Assembly: GCA_902478825.1 (NCBI GenBank)
Contig: CABSMK010000062.1
Span: 1 to 9,261, forward strand
DNA length: 9,261 nt
Direction of reading: 5' to 3'
DNA from: an uncultured Collinsella sp.
Lineage (GTDB): Bacteria > Actinomycetota > Coriobacteriia > Coriobacteriales > Coriobacteriaceae
Positions within the stretch are counted from its first letter, which is position 1; each line of letters starts with the position of its first letter. The translations under genes were made by a program, and so were the position numbers. This document shows positions 5,269-9,261 of the stretch, piece after piece. The notes under the pieces are model-generated. The model saw only the letters and a program-made list of their open reading frames with translations, was not told where the DNA came from and searched no databases.

Positions 5269-8037
5269 CTACAGCAGCTCGCCGTGGCGTGCAATGTAGC
5301 GGCGCTTTGCCAGCTGAGTGAGCGCGATGTAGGCGGCAACAATGCCGATGAGCAGCGCGAAGAAGCTCGGCGGCAGCGGCATGAGGCCCAGCGCATCGGC
5401 GATGGGGCTTGCCGGCAGCCAAGTGACAAGCGCCAAGCCCAGGACGGTGAGCACGCACAGCGCGGGGGCGGCGTGGTCGCACGGGTTCGGCAGGCGCGGC
5501 GAGCGCAGCATGTGGATCACGAGCGTCTGCGACCACATGGACTCGACAAACCAGCCGCTCTGGAAGATCGCGGCGAAGGTCGCCATACCCGTGACGTTGC
5601 CCGCGGCGGCAAGCTCGGCCCAGCTCGCGCCCACGGCGGCGGGGCACACCACAAAGAAGAGCGCAGCGAAGGTCACGATGTCAAACAGCGAGCTCACGGG
5701 GCCCAGCTCGAGCATAAAGCCCTTGATGGACGCGGCGTCCCAGGCGCGCGGGCGGGCAGTCCAGGCGTCATCGACGGTGTCCCACGGCAGCGCGATGCAC
5801 ACGATCTCGTAGACCAGCGACAGCAGCACCAGCTGCAGGGCGCTCATGGGCAAAAACGGCAAGAACAGGCTCGCGACGGTCACGGACAGCACGTTGCCAA
5901 AGTTGGAGTTCACCGTGGTCTTGAGGTACTTGAGCAGGTTACCGTAAGTGCGGCGGCCTTCGATGATGCCGCGCTCGAGCACGCCCAGGTCCTTCTGAAG
6001 CAAGATGATATCGGCGGATTCCTTGGCAATGTCGACGGCCGAATCGACCGAGATGCCGCAATCGCTCGCACGCATGGCGGCGGCGTCGTTGATGCCGTCG
6101 CCCATAAAGCCCACGGTGTGGCCGAGCATCTCGCGCATGACACGTACCAGGCGCGCCTTCTGCAGCGGCGAGAGCTTGGCGAAGAGGTGGGTTTTCTCGG
6201 CGCGCTCGGCAAGTTCGGCGTCATCGAGCGCATCGATCTCGGAGCCGAGCAAGACGTTGCTCGCATCGATACCAATCTGTTCGCAGACGGTGGCGGCGAC
6301 GCGGTCGTTGTCGCCGGTTAGGACCTTGACCGCCACGCCCTTGGCCTCGAGGGTGGCGACGGCGCCCGCGGCACTTGCTTTGGGCGGATCGAGGAAGGCC
6401 AAAAAGCCCATCAGCACCATGTCGCACTCGTCGGCGATGCCAAACTCGCCCACGCAGCGCGGATTGGTCTTCTGCGCCACGGCAATCACGCGCAGACCCT
6501 CGGCGTTAAGTCCGGCGACCTGCTTGCGAATCTGGGCGAGCTTCTCGTCGGTGAGCGGCTGAGCGATGCCATCGATCTCGACAAAGGAGCAGATCTCGAG
6601 CATTTCCTCGGCAGCTCCCTTGGTAACCATCTGGGTTTTGCCTTGGGCGTCGGCGACAACTACGCTCAGGCGACGGCGCGAGAAATCGAAGGGAACCTCG
6701 TCGACCTTGGTATAGCGGTCGCGCAGACTCTGGCCCAGCATAGAATCGGGCACGACGGCCGAGGGCGTCACATCGGCACGGTCGATTACGGCCAGGTCGA
6801 TAAGGTTTTTGAGGCCGGTTTGGAAGAAGCTATTCAAAAATGCATGGCGCAGCACGCGCGCGTCTTCGTTGCCGTCGGTGCTGAGATAGCGCTCGAGCAC
6901 GATGCGGTCTTCGGTGAGGGTGCCGGTCTTGTCGCAGCACAGGACGTCCATCGCGCCGAGGTTTTGAATCGCCGGCAGCTCCTTGACGATAACCTGGCGA
7001 CGGGCGAGGTCCTTGGCGCCCTGCGATAGGCTCGTGGTCACGATGACGGGAAGCATTTGCGGCGTGATGCCCACGGCCACGCTCGTGGCGAACAGCAGCG
7101 CGTCGATGACGTTGCCCTTGGTGGCGGCGTTGATGGCAAAGACGACCGGCGCCATAACGAGCATGAGGCGTACGAGCAACATGGAGACGCTCGAGACGCC
7201 GCGGTCAAACGCGCTCTTTTCGCCGCGCCCGTTGAGCATCTTGGCGATGCCGCCCAGGTAGGTGTCCGAGCCTGTGGCAACGACAAGCGCCATGGCGGCG
7301 CCGTTTTGCACGGAGGTGCCGGTAAAGACGATGTTCTTGCAGGCAGAGAGTGGCAGTGCGGAGCCGTCAGCGCCCTCGACGACGGTGGCGGCGGTGGTCT
7401 TCTCGACGGCCTCGCTCTCGCCGGTGAGTGCGGACTCGATCACAAACAGGTCGCGCGCGGTGATGATGCGGGCATCTGCCGGCACCATATCGCCGGCAGA
7501 GAGACGGATTACATCGCCGGGGACGAGCTCGTCGAAGGGGATCTCGATGCGCCCGCCGTCGCGCAGGGCGGTGCAAGTGTTGGAGACCAGGTCCTTGAGG
7601 GCCTCTGCCGCATTGCCGCTGCGGGCTTCCTGGATAAACTTCATGCCGCCCGATACCAGCAGCATAGTGCCGATGACGATGACCGTGGAGGGGTCGCGCT
7701 GCGGTTCGGGCACGGCGAGCACGTCGATGTAGAGCGAGACCAGTGCGAGCGCGGCGAGGATGCCGGCGAAGGGATCGATGAACGCGTCAGCGATGCGGCG
7801 GGCGAGCGTTTTGGTCGTTGCCTCGATGGTGTTGGGGCCGACGGCGTTCAGGCGCTCAGTTGCCTGCTCGACGGTGAGGCCGTTTGCCGTGGCGTCAAGC
7901 AGTACGAGGGCGTCCTCGGCACTATGGGTGGCGGCGAATATGGTGTTCTTGGACAGGCCGGTATGAGCGGCAGGGCGCGCCGTGCGGCGGCGCTTGGAGA
8001 TGGCTTCGAGTACCGTGACGGTTTTGAGCATCAGCAT
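5269..8037 (-). CDS. mgtA: Mg2+-importing P-type ATPase (MgtA/MgtB type, P3B)
   Basis: This 922-residue protein is an inner-membrane pump that uses ATP to bring Mg2+ into the cell. The cation ATPase N-terminal domain covers about 35-85. TGES (205-208) marks the actuator domain. CCDKTGTLTED (367-377) carries the phosphorylated Asp369. KGAAEE (473-478) lies in the nucleotide-binding domain. LTGDND (573-578) and MGDGIND (645-651) complete the haloacid-dehalogenase-type core. Membrane helices cluster at about 85-135, 285-335 and 705-910. The segments VNSNFGNVLSVTVASLFLPF, LPWDTVDDAW (750-759) and the RPRAWD block (762-767) are typical of MgtA rather than other P-type ATPases. Length is close to the roughly 900 residues of enteric MgtA. 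The TM4 motif reads TPQMLP (325-330), where I recall TPEMLP in enteric MgtA. AGGAGG lies 5 bases before the ATG at 8037, which is preferred over the ATG at 8031. It is monocistronic as far as seen, with a 5' leader containing a small ORF. Confidence 0.95.
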   Translation of the reverse strand: MLMLKTVTVLEAISKRRRTARPAAHTGLSKNTIFAATHSAEDALVLLDATANGLTVEQATERLNAVGPNTIEATTKTLARRIADAFIDPFAGILAALALVSLYIDVLAVPEPQRDPSTVIVIGTMLLVSGGMKFIQEARSGNAAEALKDLVSNTCTALRDGGRIEIPFDELVPGDVIRLSAGDMVPADARIITARDLFVIESALTGESEAVEKTTAATVVEGADGSALPLSACKNIVFTGTSVQNGAAMALVVATGSDTYLGGIAKMLNGRGEKSAFDRGVSSVSMLLVRLMLVMAPVVFAINAATKGNVIDALLFATSVAVGITPQMLPVIVTTSLSQGAKDLARRQVIVKELPAIQNLGAMDVLCCDKTGTLTEDRIVLERYLSTDGNEDARVLRHAFLNSFFQTGLKNLIDLAVIDRADVTPSAVVPDSMLGQSLRDRYTKVDEVPFDFSRRRLSVVVADAQGKTQMVTKGAAEEMLEICSFVEIDGIAQPLTDEKLAQIRKQVAGLNAEGLRVIAVAQKTNPRCVGEFGIADECDMVLMGFLAFLDPPKASAAGAVATLEAKGVAVKVLTGDNDRVAATVCEQIGIDASNVLLGSEIDALDDAELAERAEKTHLFAKLSPLQKARLVRVMREMLGHTVGFMGDGINDAAAMRASDCGISVDSAVDIAKESADIILLQKDLGVLERGIIEGRRTYGNLLKYLKTTVNSNFGNVLSVTVASLFLPFLPMSALQLVLLSLVYEIVCIALPWDTVDDAWTARPRAWDAASIKGFMLELGPVSSLFDIVTFAALFFVVCPAAVGASWAELAAAGNVTGMATFAAIFQSGWFVESMWSQTLVIHMLRSPRLPNPCDHAAPALCVLTVLGLALVTWLPASPIADALGLMPLPPSFFALLIGIVAAYIALTQLAKRRYIARHGELL

Positions 8038-8175
8038 AGGGTCCTCCTTGTTGAGGGGAGTTAGCGTACGTGTCGTATTTGCTTCAAAAAACCTAGATGT
8101 CGCTCACGTCAAGCTCTTGAGCCCACAAAGGGTGCAGCGCGCTTTGCGGTGGTTTTGGCGATCTGCCGGTGGCGT
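8038..8175 (-). other. mgtA 5' leader between the upstream ORF and the mgtA start
   Basis: This stretch joins the leader ORF to mgtA. In mgtA's frame it is broken by the leader's TAA (8176-8178) and a TGA 24 codons later. It contains a weak GCTCA/TGAGC stem and, about 9 bases on, a run of six T (8091 to 8086, minus strand). No strong terminator stem abuts the run. I could not fit it to the M-box magnesium riboswitch consensus. A regulatory role is possible but not shown. Confidence 0.35.
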
Positions 8176-8247
8176 TTATGCGTGTGCGGAGTCCTCGCGG
8201 CGTGCCGAGGGCGACATGCAGGTTTTTCGACTAGGACTGCCTTCCAT
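8176..8247 (-). CDS. Putative leader peptide upstream of mgtA (23 aa)
   Basis: This small ORF is absent from length-limited gene calls. It starts with an ATG at 8247, six bases after an excellent AGGAGG, and runs 23 codons to TAA. The peptide begins MEGSPSRKTC and continues with a second Ser-Pro, then ARRED and a short tail. It ends 138 bases before mgtA on the same strand and in the same frame. Salmonella mgtA is known to be controlled by a short Pro-rich leader, mgtL, starting MEPDP, whose translation senses Mg2+ and proline. The present peptide has Glu at position 2 and prolines at 5 and 13, so a loosely similar role is conceivable. Translation is supported only by the ribosome binding site and position. 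Conservation would have to be tested. Confidence 0.5.
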   Translation of the reverse strand: MEGSPSRKTCMSPSARREDSAHA

Positions 8248-8282
8248 GGCACACCTCCTAAAGGCTGAGCGCAGCGCACTTT

Positions 8283-8303
8283 GGGTATCTCGTACCCCTT
8301 TTT
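8283..8303 (+). terminator. Short terminator-like hairpin in the divergent region
   Basis: GGGTA (8283-8287) pairs with TACCC (8293-8297) around the loop TCTCG and is followed by C and five T. It would terminate plus-strand transcription running antisense through the mgtA leader towards pyrE. On the minus strand the same bases form a 5' hairpin near the start of the presumed mgtA transcript. The stem is only 5 bp. Confidence 0.25.
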
Positions 8304-8314
8304 AATCCGCCCGT

Positions 8315-8343
8315 ATTCTTGATGAGGGGGTTTGACATGTCAA
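8315..8343 (-). promoter_or_regulatory. Candidate promoter of the mgtA leader transcript
   Basis: On the minus strand a perfect -35 TTGACA (8343-8338) is followed after 17 bases by AAGAAT (8320-8315), a fair -10. Transcription would start near 8308, about 60 bases before the leader ORF. The -35 lies inside the palindrome at 8327-8347, so a bound repressor would block it. Confidence 0.5.
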
Positions 8344-8347
8344 CCCC
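8327..8347. promoter_or_regulatory. Palindromic operator-like site
   Basis: The 12-base TTGACATGTCAA (8332-8343) is a perfect palindrome. It is flanked by GGGG on the left (8327-8330, then one extra T) and CCCC on the right (8344-8347), so the symmetry spans 21 bases with one bulged base. It holds a TTGACA in both directions, between mgtA and pyrE. Its size and symmetry suit a dimeric regulator, which I cannot name. For pyrE it lies about 126 bases before the start codon, and no good -10 follows it on the plus strand. Confidence 0.55.
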
Positions 8348-8473
8348 ATTGTTCGGAAAACCATTCCCCCTGACAAAGCCTTTACAGAATGCCGTGGCCC
8401 CAAAGCGCGCCCGCATCGACGCTTCGCCTGCGCTAAACTGGAAGGCACGTACGCGATTACGAGAGGAGCCCGC

Positions 8474-9154
8474 ATGGAGGCTTACAAGCAAGAGTTCATC
8501 AAGTTTATGGTCGAGTCCGACGTCCTTAAGTTCGGCAGCTTTACGCTCAAGAGCGGCCGTCAGTCCCCGTTCTTTATGAACGCCGGCGCTTACGTGACGG
8601 GCTATCAGCTCAAGAAGCTGGGCGAGTATTACGCCCAGGCCATCCACGATAACTTTGGCGACGACTTTGATGTGCTGTTTGGACCGGCCTACAAGGGTAT
8701 TCCGCTGGCCGTCGTGACCGCAATTGCCTACCACGAGCTGTACGGCAAGGAGGTCAAGTACTGCTGCGACCGCAAGGAGGCCAAGGACCACGGTGCCGAT
8801 AAGGGCAACCTGTTGGGTTATGAGCCCAAGGACGGCGACCGTGTGGTCATGGTCGAGGACGTTACCACCAGCGGCAAGTCCATCGACGAGACCTATCCCA
8901 AGGTCAAGGCTGCTGCCGATGTCGAGATCAAGGGCCTGATCGTGTCCCTCAACCGCATGGAGGTCGGCAAGGGCGGTGTGACCACCGCGCAGAAGGAGAT
9001 CGAGGCCAAGTACGGTTTCCCCGTCGCGAGCATCGTCTCCATGGCCGAGGTCGTCGAGACCCTCTACAACCACGAGATCGACGGCGAGGTTGTCATCGAC
9101 GACGAGCTCAAGACCGCCATCGACGCCTACTACGAGCAGTACGGAGCACGTTAG
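8474..9154 (+). CDS. pyrE: Orotate phosphoribosyltransferase
   Basis: This 226-residue enzyme joins orotate and PRPP to make orotidine 5'-monophosphate in pyrimidine synthesis, in the cytosol. It follows the enteric PyrE pattern closely: YKQEFIKFMVESDVLKFGSF, then LKSGRQSPFFMNAG (25-38), LFGPAYKGIPLAV (68-80), DRKEAKDHG (99-107, catalytic-loop lysines and histidine), and the PRPP-binding motif VVMVEDVTTSGKS (124-136). The last third (GLIVSLNRMEVGKGG, 154-168) also fits. Length is slightly above the 213 residues of E. coli PyrE. AGGAG (8464-8468) lies 5 bases before the ATG. A TAAACT at 8434-8439 is a possible -10 but lacks a clear -35. It appears to be transcribed alone, divergent from mgtA, and is followed by two hairpins. 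No pyrimidine attenuator or upstream leader peptide was recognised. Confidence 0.96.
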   Translation: MEAYKQEFIKFMVESDVLKFGSFTLKSGRQSPFFMNAGAYVTGYQLKKLGEYYAQAIHDNFGDDFDVLFGPAYKGIPLAVVTAIAYHELYGKEVKYCCDRKEAKDHGADKGNLLGYEPKDGDRVVMVEDVTTSGKSIDETYPKVKAAADVEIKGLIVSLNRMEVGKGGVTTAQKEIEAKYGFPVASIVSMAEVVETLYNHEIDGEVVIDDELKTAIDAYYEQYGAR

Positions 9155-9183
9155 TTACGGCGTTTTACCAAACGCCGTAACTG
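9152..9183 (+). terminator. Perfect 13-bp hairpin at the pyrE stop codon
   Basis: AGTTACGGCGTTT (9153-9165) pairs perfectly with AAACGCCGTAACT (9170-9182) around the loop TACC. The stem begins within the TAG stop codon (9152-9154). No T-run follows, so it is either a processing or stability element or a weak terminator working with the next hairpin. Confidence 0.55.
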
Positions 9184-9229
9184 CTCGACGCTGCGCGGGC
9201 CGCATTTGGACAATCTGACGTTCAACTTC

Positions 9230-9260
9230 AAGGGCGCGACCAGAAGGTCAGCGCCCTTTC
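9230..9260 (+). terminator. Terminator-like hairpin at the window end
   Basis: AAGGGCGCGACC (9230-9241) pairs with GGTC-A-GCGCCCTT (9246-9258) with one bulged A and an AGAA loop, giving 12 bp. A short T tract follows, but the window stops at 9261, so its full length is unseen. The 46 bases between the two hairpins show nothing else. Confidence 0.65.
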
Positions 9261-9261
9261 G

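Noticed and set aside
5142..5429. Possible Ala-rich C-terminal extension of MgtA by frameshift
   Set aside because: The annotated end (RRYIARHGELL, stop) is a normal MgtA C-terminus; the extension is repeat-derived and in another frame.
7057..8064. Plus-strand 335-codon frame over mgtA
   Set aside because: Antisense to conserved ATPase motifs, with Gly/Ala/Asp-rich composition and no ribosome binding site.
8086..8130. Intrinsic terminator (attenuator) with T6 in the mgtA leader
   Set aside because: The nearest stem is only 5 bp and sits about 9 bases from the T-run, so it does not meet the usual pattern.
8038..8247. M-box (ykoK-type) magnesium riboswitch before mgtA
   Set aside because: I could not find the conserved M-box segments in order; only the AGGAGGTG ribosome binding site superficially resembles one of them. 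A covariance-model search would settle it.
8258..9073. Minus-strand 271-codon frame opposite pyrE
   Set aside because: Shadow of pyrE; the plus strand carries the unmistakable orotate phosphoribosyltransferase motifs.

Overview
The window looks like chromosomal DNA of a GC-rich Actinomycetota member of the class Coriobacteriia, most likely Collinsella or a close relative. This rests mainly on the 514-residue protein that joins about twelve membrane helices to a C-terminal LuxR helix-turn-helix, an architecture greatly expanded in that class. The strong AGGAGG-type ribosome binding sites and the DUF4428 / zinc-ribbon / SPFH gene set fit this. Genus is an inference, since no rRNA or other marker gene is present.

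Layout. Positions 1-3150 carry three closely spaced minus-strand genes that look like one operon. In transcription order they are a DUF4428 protein with a zinc site at each end, a membrane protein with two N-terminal TFIIB-like zinc ribbons, and an SPFH-domain protein cut by the window edge. Together they resemble the Bacillus subtilis YdjG/YdjH/YdjI group, which is linked to PspA and the membrane stress response. Positions 3151-3542 are non-coding and hold a REP/BIME-like composite repeat and a good promoter for the next gene. Positions 3543-5087 (+) encode the membrane-embedded LuxR-type regulator. It converges on the next gene, with a long imperfect hairpin and a hexanucleotide repeat tract between them.

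Positions 5269-8037 (-) encode a full-length MgtA-type Mg2+ P-type ATPase. Its 5' region contains a 23-codon upstream ORF with its own strong ribosome binding site, a plausible mgtL-like leader. A near-perfect palindrome built on TTGACATGTCAA contains the candidate -35 hexamer of the mgtA promoter and lies between mgtA and the divergent gene. Positions 8474-9154 (+) encode orotate phosphoribosyltransferase (PyrE), followed by a 13-bp hairpin that starts inside the stop codon and then a second terminator-like hairpin at the window end.

How the parts relate. The first three genes probably make one membrane-surface complex. The LuxR-type regulator, mgtA and pyrE look like separate transcription units. 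The most interesting non-coding parts are the mgtA leader/palindrome region and the repeat cluster at 3231-3380. No complete mobile element, CRISPR array, rRNA or tRNA gene was seen.
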